From: Thiopseudomonas sp.
GTDB lineage: Bacteria > Pseudomonadota > Gammaproteobacteria > Pseudomonadales > Pseudomonadaceae
NCBI GenBank assembly: GCA_023228985.1
Contig: JALOAC010000004.1
Coordinates: 101,750 to 165,749, forward strand
Direction: 5' to 3'
DNA: 64,000 bases
Shown in pieces: positions 54,493-62,790 of this stretch (within the stretch, counting starts at the first letter, position 1; each line of letters opens with the position of its first letter). The position numbers and the translations under genes were made by a program. Under the pieces are notes generated by a model. The model searched no databases and had not been told where the DNA came from. It saw only the letters and a program-made list of their open reading frames with translations.

Positions 54493-55206
54493 TTAGGGTT
54501 TATGAGGCGCGTAATAATAACCACGCCCACGAATGGACAGAATACGCGGCTCACCGTTGGGATGCGTACCTAGTTTGCCCCTTAGATTACTGATATGCAT
54601 GTCTATGCTGCGGTCATACAAGGTCAGCTTGCGTCCAAGCGCGAGCTCTGTGAGCTTATGTTTATCGATAGGCTCACCTATGTTTTGTAGTAGTGTCTCT
54701 AATACTTTGCCCTCAGAGACAGTCAAACTGATCTCGTCATTATTCACCAGCAAGACACCGGTGGCAGGGTTGTACTCTAAATCGTCGAATGCAATAAGCG
54801 GTGTTGTGGCTTCTACAGAAGAGACATCTGTACTTTGGCTGCGGCGCAACACTGCCCTAAGCCGAGCTGTGAGCTCTCTTGGATCGCAGGGTTTGGCAAG
54901 GTAATCATCCGCGCCCAGCTCAAGGCCTAGAATGCGGTCGGTTGGCTCGCCGCGCGCTGAGAGCATTAGCACCGGTAAGCCTTTGTGTTGCGTACGCAGG
55001 GTACGTAAGAACTCCAAGCCATTGCCGTCGGGCAACATGACATCGAGTATCACGGCATCGGGCAGTTCTTGAGTGTGCAGATAACTATGCGCGCTGGCTG
55101 TATCATGCACAGCGGTAATGTGAAAGCCGTCCTGGCTTAACCAATCCTTCAGTAATTCACATAATTCTTGGTCATCATCAACCAATAAAATCCGATTTGT
55201 TTGCAT
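54493..55206 (-). CDS. cpxR: OmpR-family response regulator CpxR
   Basis: The 237-aa protein has a receiver domain (acidic D10-D12, phospho-site D55 in ILDVMLPDG, switch Lys in YLAKPCDPRE) and a C-terminal winged helix (about 140-232, ending GRGYYYAPHKP). It is the partner of the CpxS kinase. Its start is 5 bp downstream of the yciI-like stop, so it may be cotranscribed with yciB and yciI. In Pseudomonas CpxR activates efflux operons. Confidence 0.9.
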   Translation of the reverse strand: MQTNRILLVDDDQELCELLKDWLSQDGFHITAVHDTASAHSYLHTQELPDAVILDVMLPDGNGLEFLRTLRTQHKGLPVLMLSARGEPTDRILGLELGADDYLAKPCDPRELTARLRAVLRRSQSTDVSSVEATTPLIAFDDLEYNPATGVLLVNNDEISLTVSEGKVLETLLQNIGEPIDKHKLTELALGRKLTLYDRSIDMHISNLRGKLGTHPNGEPRILSIRGRGYYYAPHKP

Positions 55207-55211
55207 GATCG

Positions 55212-55514
55212 TTACTGGGGAAACACTTGCTTAAAAGGTTTTACCTGCACCTGCGCATAAACACCAGCGCTTACATAGGGATCGGCGTTGGCCCATGCTT
55301 GTGCTTGCGTTAAGGAGGCAAACTCAGCAATCACTACACTGCCTGAAAATCCAGCAGAACCTGGGTCTTCGCTATCGATATGCGGAGTTGGACCGGCTAA
55401 AACTAAACGTCCTTGGTTTTGTAATTCATGCAAACGCTCAAGGTGGGCAGGGCGCGCGGTCTTGCGTTGCTCTAAACTGTTCTCTACATCAGTTGCAATA
55501 ATGGCATACAGCAC
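55212..55514 (-). CDS. YciI family protein
   Basis: A 100-aa single-domain YciI-like protein (MLYAIIATDVENSLEQRKTARPAHLERL, with the conserved His of the putative active site and a DPY motif near 80). The biochemical role is not established. It sits 2 bp downstream of yciB, as in many gammaproteobacteria. Confidence 0.88.
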   Translation of the reverse strand: MLYAIIATDVENSLEQRKTARPAHLERLHELQNQGRLVLAGPTPHIDSEDPGSAGFSGSVVIAEFASLTQAQAWANADPYVSAGVYAQVQVKPFKQVFPQ

Positions 55515-55516
55515 TT

Positions 55517-56119
55517 TTATATCTCCTTTGTGTTATCTTCAGGCGCGGGTTTGATGTGGCGCGCGATAAATACGCCTTGGGCAATTAAAAACACCAGCGT
55601 CATGCCAAGGCTGCCAAATACTTTAAAGTCGACCCAGATTTCATGGAAGGTAAAGGCGACAAATAAATTCGTGCCGCCTAACACCAAAAAGAAAGCTACC
55701 CATGCAATATTGAGCTTAGTCCAAGTGCTGTCAGGGAGTTCAACTGCGTGCCCCATCATGCGTCGAATCAGTGGTTGCTTACCAATAAAGTGACTGGCAG
55801 CAAAGCCTAACGCAAACAACCAGTTGACCACTGGAGCTTTCCATTTCAAAAATGTTTCGCTGTGAAAGGCTAGGGTTAAGCCACCAAAAAACAAACAGCC
55901 AAGCAGGGTTAGCCATTGGGTTTTTTCTAGGCGTTTATGCACGATAAATAACGTGCCGTAAACCACGACGGAGCTGGCAATAAGTACAGCGGTAGCACTA
56001 AAAATACCACCCAGCACCCAGCTTTGACCAAGTAGCTCTACATCTCTGGGTTCGAGTTTAAAAACAATAAAAAATAATATAAGCGGAATAAAGTCAATAA
56101 ATTGTTTCACAATGCGCAC
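55517..56119 (-). CDS. yciB: Inner membrane protein YciB (intracellular septation protein A)
   Basis: A 200-aa membrane protein with five or so hydrophobic helices, starting MRIVKQFIDFIPLILFFIVFK as YciB/IspZ does and containing FALGFAASHFIG and NLFVAFTFHEIWVDFKVFG. It is linked to cell envelope synthesis and septation in enterobacteria. A divergent PHP gene follows across a 52-bp gap. Confidence 0.92.
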   Translation of the reverse strand: MRIVKQFIDFIPLILFFIVFKLEPRDVELLGQSWVLGGIFSATAVLIASSVVVYGTLFIVHKRLEKTQWLTLLGCLFFGGLTLAFHSETFLKWKAPVVNWLFALGFAASHFIGKQPLIRRMMGHAVELPDSTWTKLNIAWVAFFLVLGGTNLFVAFTFHEIWVDFKVFGSLGMTLVFLIAQGVFIARHIKPAPEDNTKEI

Positions 56120-56171
56120 AACCTCTATAATAGAGCGAGCATAATAGCAAAGTTTGGTAAAAGTAGTCCTT

Positions 56172-57044
56172 ATGAAAGTTGATTTACACAGTCATAGCAC
56201 AGCATCAGACGGGGTTTTATCGCCTGCTGAGCTGGTACAGCGTGCTCATAGCCAAGGCGTAAAGCTGCTGGCTTTAACCGACCACGATACCCTTGCTGGT
56301 ATTGAACAAGCACGCACAGCAGCGCAAGAGTTGGGTGTGCATCTGGTTAATGGGGTTGAGCTGTCCTGTTTATGGGGCGGAGCAACAATTCATGTTTTAG
56401 GCTTTGATTTCTCTATGGAAAACAAAGTATTAAAAAAACTGGTTGATGAGCTATATGACGCGCGATTATTACGCTCAGAAGAAATTGCACAGCGTTTAAG
56501 TAAAGCCGGCTTTGCGGATACGCTGGCTGGAGCTAAGGCGGTTCAACAGCAGTTGGGGGAAGTACAAACACCTCCAGCTAGACCCCATTTTGCTGAGTTT
56601 ATGGTGCAGGCTGGCTATGTGAAAAGTCACAGCGAGGCTTTTAAAAAATGGCTCGGCACAGGGAAAATTGGTGATATCAAGCAGCACTGGCCAACATTAG
56701 AGCAAGTCATGCACGCATTGACTGAGGCACAGGCTTGGATAAGTCTGGCGCACCCGTATCAGTATGATTTTACCCGCAGCAAAAGACGGCGCTTAATCAG
56801 CGACTTTGTCGAGATGGGCGGTCATGCTCTAGAAGTCAGTAATGGCCTGCAACCAGCAGAGCATGTAGGTGCATTATCGATATTGGCGCGAGAGTTCTCC
56901 TTATCCGTCAGCGCCGGCAGTGACTTTCATGCGCCGCATCAGTTTTCTGAGGTTGGCCTGTATCGGACACCGGCTACAGATTTAGAGTATTTATGGCATA
57001 AATTTGCCTTACCAGCTGATTTGCAGCTGGCTACAGGAGTTTAA
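56172..57044 (+). CDS. PHP-domain phosphoesterase (RNase AM/YciV-like)
   Basis: The 290-aa PHP protein has metal motifs DLHSHSTASDG (residues 3-13), LTDHDT near 38, GVELSC near 64 and GSDFHAP near 255. E. coli YciV (RNase AM) is a 5'-3' exonuclease acting on short oligonucleotides and rRNA 5' ends; the same role is inferred. I start at ATG 56172 (MKVDLHSH). It heads a run of genes reaching scpB. Confidence 0.88.
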   Translation: MKVDLHSHSTASDGVLSPAELVQRAHSQGVKLLALTDHDTLAGIEQARTAAQELGVHLVNGVELSCLWGGATIHVLGFDFSMENKVLKKLVDELYDARLLRSEEIAQRLSKAGFADTLAGAKAVQQQLGEVQTPPARPHFAEFMVQAGYVKSHSEAFKKWLGTGKIGDIKQHWPTLEQVMHALTEAQAWISLAHPYQYDFTRSKRRRLISDFVEMGGHALEVSNGLQPAEHVGALSILAREFSLSVSAGSDFHAPHQFSEVGLYRTPATDLEYLWHKFALPADLQLATGV

Positions 57045-57048
57045 CGAA

Positions 57049-57672
57049 ATGAAGTTTTTTCAAATCCATGCGGAAAACCCGCAAAACCGCTTGGTTCGCC
57101 AAGCCGTTGATATTATTAAACAGGGTGGCGTCATTATTTATCCAACGGACTCGTCTTACGCCGTCGGCTGTAGAGTAGGGGACAAGCCAGCCCTAGACCG
57201 TATTCGCTTATTACGTCGCTTGGATGACAAGCATAACTTTACATTGTTATGTCGCGATCTATCGGAGCTGGGACTGTATGCCAAGGTTAATACTACGGCT
57301 TTTCGCTTGTTAAAAGCGCACACGCCAGGTCCTTACACCTTTATCCTAAACGCTACCCGTGAAGTGCCGCGCATGCTAATGCACCCTAAGCGGCGCACCA
57401 TTGGCTTGCGTGTACCCAGCAACCCAATCGCCTTAGCGTTGTTGGAGGAACTGGGAGAGCCATTGATGAGCGTGAGCTTGATTATGCCCGGTGCAACCGA
57501 GCCTTTAAGCGACCCTTATGAGATTCGTGACCTGCTGGAGAATCAAGTCGATCTGATTATTGATGGCGGTTACGGCACCCATGAAGCCTCGTCGGTTATC
57601 AGCATGGTTGATGAAGAGCCTGAAGTGCTGCGGGTTGGTTCTGGCGACGTAAGTGCGTTTACTAATCAATAG
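57049..57672 (+). CDS. YciO/Sua5-family threonylcarbamoyl-AMP synthase-like protein
   Basis: The 207-aa protein has the YrdC fold: GGVIIYPTDSSYAVGCRVGD near 26-45, KHNFTLLCRDLSELG and LRVPSNPIALALLEELG. YciO is a paralogue of TsaC; its role in tRNA t6A synthesis is less certain. The ATG at 57049 follows AGGAG and lies 4 bp after the PHP stop. Confidence 0.87.
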   Translation: MKFFQIHAENPQNRLVRQAVDIIKQGGVIIYPTDSSYAVGCRVGDKPALDRIRLLRRLDDKHNFTLLCRDLSELGLYAKVNTTAFRLLKAHTPGPYTFILNATREVPRMLMHPKRRTIGLRVPSNPIALALLEELGEPLMSVSLIMPGATEPLSDPYEIRDLLENQVDLIIDGGYGTHEASSVISMVDEEPEVLRVGSGDVSAFTNQ

Positions 57673-57678
57673 GTTAGC

Positions 57679-58488
57679 ATGCAAACATCAAGTGAATTAG
57701 CGCAGCATCCTGAGCAGCTTCCGCTGGCTCTGGTCTATGGCCAAGCTTTAAATCAGCTGCCACAGGATCTGTATATTCCACCTGATGCATTGGAAATAAT
57801 TTTAGAAGCCTTTGAAGGTCCGCTGGATTTGTTGCTGTACCTAATTCGCAAACAAAACGTCGATATCCTTGATATTCCAGTCGCGGCAATTACCCAGCAA
57901 TACATGCGTTATGTTGAAATCATGAAGGATGCGCGCTTAGAACTGGCGGCTGAATACCTCGTGATGGCGGCCATGTTGGCGGAAATAAAATCACGCATGC
58001 TGCTGCCAAAGCACAGTATGGGTGATGAAGATGAAGACGATCCAAGAGCTGAATTAATCCGCCGCTTACAAGAGTACGAACGCTTCAAAGAAGCGGCTGA
58101 AAAACTTGATGAGCTTCCTAGAGTAGGGCGCGACGTATTTCTTCCCCTGTTACAGATAGAAAAGCAAAAAAATTCGCATAGCCAGCCCGAAGTAAATTTG
58201 GACGAGCTGTTACGCGCCTTCGCTGAGGTTTTGCATCGCAGCGACCTGTATGAAAGTCATCAAATTAGCCGCGAAACGCTGTCGACTCGTGAGCGTATGA
58301 GTTTGATTTTAGAGCGTTTATCCGCCGATGAATTTGTACCCTTTAGTCAGTTATTTACTCTCGAAGAAGGGCGTTTAGGTGTGGTGGTTACTTTTATGGC
58401 GATTTTGGAGCTGGCGCGTGAAGCCTTGATTGAAATAGTGCAAAATCAGCCTTATGCACAAATCCATTTAAGAGCCTGTAACTCATGA
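57679..58488 (+). CDS. scpA: Segregation and condensation protein ScpA
   Basis: The kleisin subunit of the SMC-ScpAB condensin. The 269-aa protein has EAFEGPLDLLLYLIRKQNVDILDIPV near 45-70, the ScpA hallmark, an ELAAEYLVMAAMLAEIKSRMLLP helix and a C-terminal winged helix. The N-terminal 40 residues are an extension typical of Pseudomonas. It overlaps scpB by 4 bp. Confidence 0.94.
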   Translation: MQTSSELAQHPEQLPLALVYGQALNQLPQDLYIPPDALEIILEAFEGPLDLLLYLIRKQNVDILDIPVAAITQQYMRYVEIMKDARLELAAEYLVMAAMLAEIKSRMLLPKHSMGDEDEDDPRAELIRRLQEYERFKEAAEKLDELPRVGRDVFLPLLQIEKQKNSHSQPEVNLDELLRAFAEVLHRSDLYESHQISRETLSTRERMSLILERLSADEFVPFSQLFTLEEGRLGVVVTFMAILELAREALIEIVQNQPYAQIHLRACNS

Positions 58489-59252
58489 CCACAGTAGCAA
58501 AGCACTCTGACCAGCTCGCCAATATCTTACAAGCCGTATTACTGGCCCATGGCAAACCGCTCAGTATGAGCTTACTGGTAGAGCTATTTGCTGCAGAACA
58601 GCTAGATGCAGCGACTATCCAGCAAGGTTTACGACAATTAGCAGACAATTTGCAAGGCAGCGTACTGGAGCTGAAAGAGCTTGCCAGTGGTTATCGCATC
58701 CAAATCCGCCAAGAGTTTGCCCACTATATAGGCCGGCTCTGGGAAGAACGCCCGCAACGTTATTCAAGAGCCTTGCTGGAAACCTTGGCTTTGATCGCCT
58801 ATAAGCAACCAGCCACGCGTGGCGAAATTGAAGATGTTCGTGGTGTGGCTGTGGGCAGTCAGATAATAAAAACGTTGCAAGAACGCGACTGGATTAAAGT
58901 GGTTGGTTATAAAGATGTGCCCGGCAAGCCGGCTATGTTGGCAACTACTAAAGCTTTCTTAGATTATTTTAATTTATCCAGTTTAGACCAGCTGCCGCCA
59001 CTAAAAGAAGTTCGTGATCTGAGCGCAGCGTTTGACAAGCTACAAGAAAATTTACTTGAGACAGTGGATAAAAGCGTGAACGCTGCGGACAGTGAATCAA
59101 CAGAGCATGACGATAGTGAAAGCACGCCAATGCGTGAGTTGAGTTTTAGTAGCTTGCTGGCAGAGCTTGAATCGATGGAAACCAACCTTAAAACAGACTT
59201 TGACGACTTGCCGCAACAGCCAGACGAATTACTGGATGTTGATTCAGATTAA
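58485..59252 (+). CDS. scpB: Segregation and condensation protein ScpB
   Basis: The winged-helix partner that binds ScpA and stabilises the condensin. The 255-aa protein has two winged helices: ASGYRIQIRQEFAHYIGRLWEERPQRYSRALLETLALIAYKQP begins at about residue 68, and RGVAVGSQIIKTLQERDWI is near 120. A long acidic Ser/Asp/Glu tail follows (about 190-255). It starts within the scpA stop (ATGA). Confidence 0.93.
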   Translation: MTTVAKHSDQLANILQAVLLAHGKPLSMSLLVELFAAEQLDAATIQQGLRQLADNLQGSVLELKELASGYRIQIRQEFAHYIGRLWEERPQRYSRALLETLALIAYKQPATRGEIEDVRGVAVGSQIIKTLQERDWIKVVGYKDVPGKPAMLATTKAFLDYFNLSSLDQLPPLKEVRDLSAAFDKLQENLLETVDKSVNAADSESTEHDDSESTPMRELSFSSLLAELESMETNLKTDFDDLPQQPDELLDVDSD

Positions 59253-59410
59253 GCATATGCAAGCTATAATAAATATTATGTTAAATTGAGTGTGTTGCCA
59301 TATACCTTAATCCAGAATGAATTAATGCAACGCTTTGCCGCATAGCACAAACATAACGGCTTTGTTAACCTGACTCTGAACAAGACCACAATTTTACTAA
59401 GGTAATTATC

Positions 59411-59920
59411 ATGCGTCACAGCTTTCTTTACACCGCTATACTTGCTACTACTCTGAGCTTTGCTCCAATCAGTTTTGCCGAAGAGTATCAACACAGTAAT
59501 AACACTGAATACGTACAGCAATTGGCTGGTCTACAGGTTGAACAGCCTTGGTCCCGTGCATTGCCGCCAACTGCTCATACTGGCGCAACCTTTGTGAATA
59601 TACATAATAGCAGCACTAAAGCCGATCGTTTAATCAGCGCCTATTCACCCATGGCCGAAAAAACTGAACTGCACAACCACATTCATCAAGATGGTTTAAT
59701 GAAAATGGTTGAGGTTGAGGCAATTGAGGTGCCAGCCAATGGTACTTTAGAGCTTAAGCCCGGCAGCTATCACGTGATGCTCATTGGCTTAAAACAGCCG
59801 TTAAAAGAAGGCGAACACTTCCCTATTCGCCTTGATTTTGAGCAAGCTGGCAGTATCGACCTTGAAGTCGTAGTAAAAGATATGAACGCAGGTACTGCTG
59901 CTGAACATATGGAACGCTGA
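59411..59920 (+). CDS. Periplasmic copper chaperone PCu(A)C family
   Basis: The 169-aa precursor has a signal peptide ending ISFAEE and a PCu(A)C domain with the Cu(I)-binding set: His/Met in TELHNHIHQDGLMKMVEVE and the following YHVML. The family delivers copper to the CuA site of cytochrome oxidase. An AAGGTAA site precedes the ATG. A His near the C-terminus (AEHMER) could also bind metal. Confidence 0.87.
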   Translation: MRHSFLYTAILATTLSFAPISFAEEYQHSNNTEYVQQLAGLQVEQPWSRALPPTAHTGATFVNIHNSSTKADRLISAYSPMAEKTELHNHIHQDGLMKMVEVEAIEVPANGTLELKPGSYHVMLIGLKQPLKEGEHFPIRLDFEQAGSIDLEVVVKDMNAGTAAEHMER

Positions 59921-59930
59921 GTTTAATTGT

Positions 59931-59960
59931 GCACGCCCCAACTAACGTGTTGGGGTGCGC
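59931..59960. terminator. Bidirectional hairpin between the copper chaperone and gor
   Basis: GCACGCCCCAAC pairs with GTTGGGGTGCGC (one wobble, one mismatch). It lies in the 21-bp gap and overlaps the end of gor. Confidence 0.45.
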
Positions 59961-61297
59961 ATGGTGACAAACTCTTCCGCCGCAGTTGGGTGGATACCAA
60001 TAGTTTCATCAAATATCGCTTTAGTGGCTCCCGCCTTAATCGCTACTGCTAAACCTTGAATCAACTCACCTGCATCTGGGCCAACCATATGGCAACCTAA
60101 AACTTTGTCGGTTGACTTATCAACAATCAGCTTCATAAAAATACGTTCTGTTTGCTGTGAAAAGCTCAGTTTCATTGGGCGGAATTTGCTGGTAAATACG
60201 CTTATTTTGTAGCCTTCAGCAGTGGCTTGCTCTTCCGATAAACCCACGGTGGCTATATTAGGCAAGGTAAACACCGCCGTTGGAATATCATGGTAATCAA
60301 CTGGGCGGTACTCTTCTGGCCTAAATAAACGACGTGCCACGGCCATTCCTTCAGCCAGCGCAACAGGGGTTAATTGTGGTCCTTCGATCAGATCGCCAAC
60401 GGCCAAAACACTCGGCTCGCTGGTTTCATAATGCTCGTTAACCACCACCAAACCGGCTTTATCTAACTGCACATTGACATTTTCTAACCCTAAATCATCC
60501 AGCATAGGGCGACGGCCTGTTGCGTAGAAAATGCAATCCACTTCCAAAGTGCTGCCATCTTGGAAAAAAGCAGTGAGTACGCTGTTTTGACCTTTTTCAA
60601 TACGCTCAACTTGGGTGTTGAACATCAGCTCAACGCCCTTTTCTTGCATAATGTCACGCACATGCTCACGAATATCCAGATCAAAGCCGCGCATAAATAA
60701 ATCGCCGCGGTAGGATAAATAAGCTTGGCTGCCCAAACCATTAAAAATTGAAGCAAACTCCAGTGCAATATAACCGCCGCCCACGACCAATACGCGCTTA
60801 GGCTGTTCTGGCAAGTAAAACACTTGGTTGGAGTCGGTAATATACTCTTTGCCAGGGATATCAGGCACTTGCGGCCAGCCGCCGGTAGCAAGGAGAATAT
60901 GCGCGGCACTATACTGCTGACCATTCACCTCAACTGTATGGGCATCGACAATACGCGCATGGCCTTCCAGCAGCGTCACGCCGTTACTTTTTAGTAGGTT
61001 GCCGTAGATACCATTTAGACGCTCTATTTCTGTATTCTTGTGCGTAATCAGCGTCTGCCAGTTAAAACCATTCACCTGCGCGTCCCAACCAAAGCTTTCA
61101 CTGAGCGCAAATTCATCGGAATATTGGGCCGCATAGGACATTAGTTTTTTTGGCACACAGCCCACATTGACACAGGTACCGCCAAGATAGCGGCTTTCTG
61201 CTACGGCTACTTTGGCACCAAAGCCCGCTGCAAATCGTGATGCCCGCACCCCACCAGAACCTGCCCCGATGACAAATAGATCAAAATCGTAGCTCAT
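59942..61297 (-). CDS. gor: Glutathione-disulfide reductase
   Basis: FAD enzyme that keeps glutathione reduced using NADPH. The 451-aa protein has the FAD motif GAGSGGVRASR, the redox disulfide GGTCVNVGCVPKK (Cys about 42 and 47), an NAD(P) motif VVGGGYIALEFA, and the C-terminal dimerisation part ending with HPTAAEEF (catalytic His-Glu). It is transcribed convergent to the copper chaperone gene. Confidence 0.95.
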   Translation of the reverse strand: MSYDFDLFVIGAGSGGVRASRFAAGFGAKVAVAESRYLGGTCVNVGCVPKKLMSYAAQYSDEFALSESFGWDAQVNGFNWQTLITHKNTEIERLNGIYGNLLKSNGVTLLEGHARIVDAHTVEVNGQQYSAAHILLATGGWPQVPDIPGKEYITDSNQVFYLPEQPKRVLVVGGGYIALEFASIFNGLGSQAYLSYRGDLFMRGFDLDIREHVRDIMQEKGVELMFNTQVERIEKGQNSVLTAFFQDGSTLEVDCIFYATGRRPMLDDLGLENVNVQLDKAGLVVVNEHYETSEPSVLAVGDLIEGPQLTPVALAEGMAVARRLFRPEEYRPVDYHDIPTAVFTLPNIATVGLSEEQATAEGYKISVFTSKFRPMKLSFSQQTERIFMKLIVDKSTDKVLGCHMVGPDAGELIQGLAVAIKAGATKAIFDETIGIHPTAAEEFVTMRTPTR

Positions 61298-61563
61298 GCC
61301 CTACTCCCGATAAATTCTGTTTCGTTTAGCAAAAAAGTATAACAAAGAACTGATGCTCACGTGGCGATTGCGGGTAATGTATAGCGGCCAGCGATTATTT
61401 TTAACAATCTTGGCAAGACTGATTTTATAAAAAACAAATAGCAATCAAGTTCATCTAGACTGCTTGGTTATAGGATAAGAAAAAGTGAGCGGTGCTAAAA
61501 TGGCGTCCTTACAGCAACACAGCCTGACTTCTATACAAATGGCACAGGCTAAGGAGTGTTAAA

Positions 61564-61743
61564 TTGACCATCATTGCAGTGCTTCTAATAATTTCAGCCT
61601 TTGTCGGTGGCTGGGCTTACACCGCCCACACCTTAGCTACCATGGGACCCTTGTTGCGACACCTGATGGGTATCCCCGTGGGCTTTGTCGCGATGTTCTG
61701 CGTCGCAGCAATTTTGTTTTTTACTGGAGTGATTGCAGTTTAA
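61564..61743 (+). CDS. Small two-helix membrane protein, 59 aa
   Basis: I do not recognise this protein. A TTG start at 61564 is supported by a strong AAGGAG at 61551-61556, seven bases away. The 59-residue product is almost wholly two hydrophobic helices (about 2-16 and 37-58) joined by a short loop with His and Arg (AHTLATMGPLLRHLMG). No homolog is known to me. The 266-bp gap 61298-61563 before it contains only AT-rich sequence with no other clear gene. Confidence 0.6.
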   Translation: MTIIAVLLIISAFVGGWAYTAHTLATMGPLLRHLMGIPVGFVAMFCVAAILFFTGVIAV

Positions 61744-61847
61744 CCGCAGTCTTGCTCATCGATTAACGCAGAAACACTTGGATTAACGCGGCCATGACTG
61801 ACAATAAAAACATCTAAGCTTACTGCGCCCAATGCTTGAGCGTCTTA

Positions 61848-62111
61848 TTAGCTACCACTGTACGATGAAGCTACACCGTCATAATAACCCTTCGCAAAAG
61901 CAGCATGTGGGCTTCTATGGCGAGCAGTTCCTGCTTGGCTTTCAAGTAAAGAATCTAGATTTATATGTAGTCTTTCATCTCTTAGCAAGCCGGCTTTATA
62001 GCCTAACTCGTAAGCACAGCCTGCACATTTATGGCGTCCATAGCCGCCTTGATCATGAGGTAATGACTCTAAAACAGGCCAATGACGATGGTGTTGATTG
62101 CAAGTACTCAT
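61848..62111 (-). CDS. Probable cassette gene: 87-aa His/Cys-rich small protein
   Basis: The product, 87 aa, has CNQHHRHWP near the start, HKCAGCAYELGYKAG (CxxC, about 28-42) and HAAFAKGYYDGVASSY near the end, which looks like a small metal-binding protein. Function is unknown. It is on the same strand as the cassettes to its right and has AAGGA upstream. Its 3' end (GCTAATAAGACGCTCAAGC on the minus strand) resembles half of an attC site, but the matching other half is poor. Confidence 0.55.
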   Translation of the reverse strand: MSTCNQHHRHWPVLESLPHDQGGYGRHKCAGCAYELGYKAGLLRDERLHINLDSLLESQAGTARHRSPHAAFAKGYYDGVASSYSGS

Positions 62112-62142
62112 TCAAGCTTCCTTGTTTTTAGATATTTATTTG

Positions 62143-62204
62143 GCGACTAACGGGCGAGTCAAGCCGACCGCCGTAGGCGGGTCGGCTTGACCGATTTGTT
62201 GGCT
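62143..62204 (-). other. attC-like integron recombination site (C)
   Basis: On the minus strand: GCCAACAAATCGGTCAAGCC at the 5' side and GGCTTGACTCGCCCGTTAGTC at the 3' side, forming a long stem around GACCC-GCCTACGGC-GGTC. Length is about 62 bp. The GTTAGTC end is one base from the inverse core GTTRRRY. It begins one base past the stop of the preceding gene. Confidence 0.75.
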
Positions 62205-62717
62205 TCATTGAGCAGCTTGCTTCGAACCACGCGCTTTTTCAACTTCTGCTGCTTGCTTGACTAATTCGTTGAATGATGTGTACGCCTCAGGCGGGGCATT
62301 ATTGATAACCAATTGGCACAACCCTAGCGAGCCGCTCTGAAAAAGAGTTGTTGCTGGACTGGCAGAGTTCAATAATTGTGCGCCTTCTGTGATTTTATTA
62401 AGGGTCGAAAGGTCAAGGCCCTCAATCTTGACTTGCTTGGCGGCATCACCAGCACTTCCTAGCTTTCCAGTAAATGAGTCTTCTCGGTTTCTTGTGCGAA
62501 AAACATCTGCGGGATCAATACAGACTTTCCCTTCGTGATTAATGTACACAGTGGCTGCATTAGCTGTTACAGCCAAGAGAGTGCCTGGTTTTTGGTTGGT
62601 CGGGCTAAAATATGAGATTGGTTGTTTGTCATCTCCCCACTTGGCGTTGTACAGATTCGAACCACAACCTGTAAGCGCGTATGCTATGACTGTGGCGACT
62701 AAAATCTTGCTGCGCAT
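62205..62717 (-). CDS. Cassette-encoded putative lipoprotein, 170 aa
   Basis: I do not recognise this family. The precursor has a signal peptide and lipobox (AYALTGCGSN; Cys about 18), so it should be lipid-anchored in the envelope. The mature part has no further membrane helix and ends in a charged helix (ELVKQAAEVEKARGSKQAAQ). A strong AAGGAGG site precedes the ATG. The stop is at the edge of an attC-like site, as usual in integron cassettes. Confidence 0.75.
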   Translation of the reverse strand: MRSKILVATVIAYALTGCGSNLYNAKWGDDKQPISYFSPTNQKPGTLLAVTANAATVYINHEGKVCIDPADVFRTRNREDSFTGKLGSAGDAAKQVKIEGLDLSTLNKITEGAQLLNSASPATTLFQSGSLGLCQLVINNAPPEAYTSFNELVKQAAEVEKARGSKQAAQ

Positions 62718-62732
62718 ATGTTCCTCCTTGGT

Positions 62733-62790
62733 AGTAACGCCTCAAGAACCGGCGCCGATTTCGGCGTCCGTGTTGCTTGATTTGTTATAT
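62733..62790 (-). other. attC-like integron recombination site (B)
   Basis: On the minus strand: TATAACAAATCAAGC on the 5' side and TTCTTGAGGCGTTACTAC on the 3' side, with an inner palindrome CGCCGAAATCGGCG. Length is about 58 bp. The stop codon of the preceding gene (62742) is inside it. Core ends are less canonical than in site A. Confidence 0.62.

Noticed and set aside
61790..61855. Fourth attC site after the 87-aa gene
   Set aside because: The 5' half (CTAATAAGACGCTCAAGC) looks right but no complementary 3' half follows, so it is at most a degenerate site.
61832..62131. Plus-strand frame of 99 codons
   Set aside because: It is antisense to the 87-aa cassette gene, which has the better ribosome site and matches the strand of the array.
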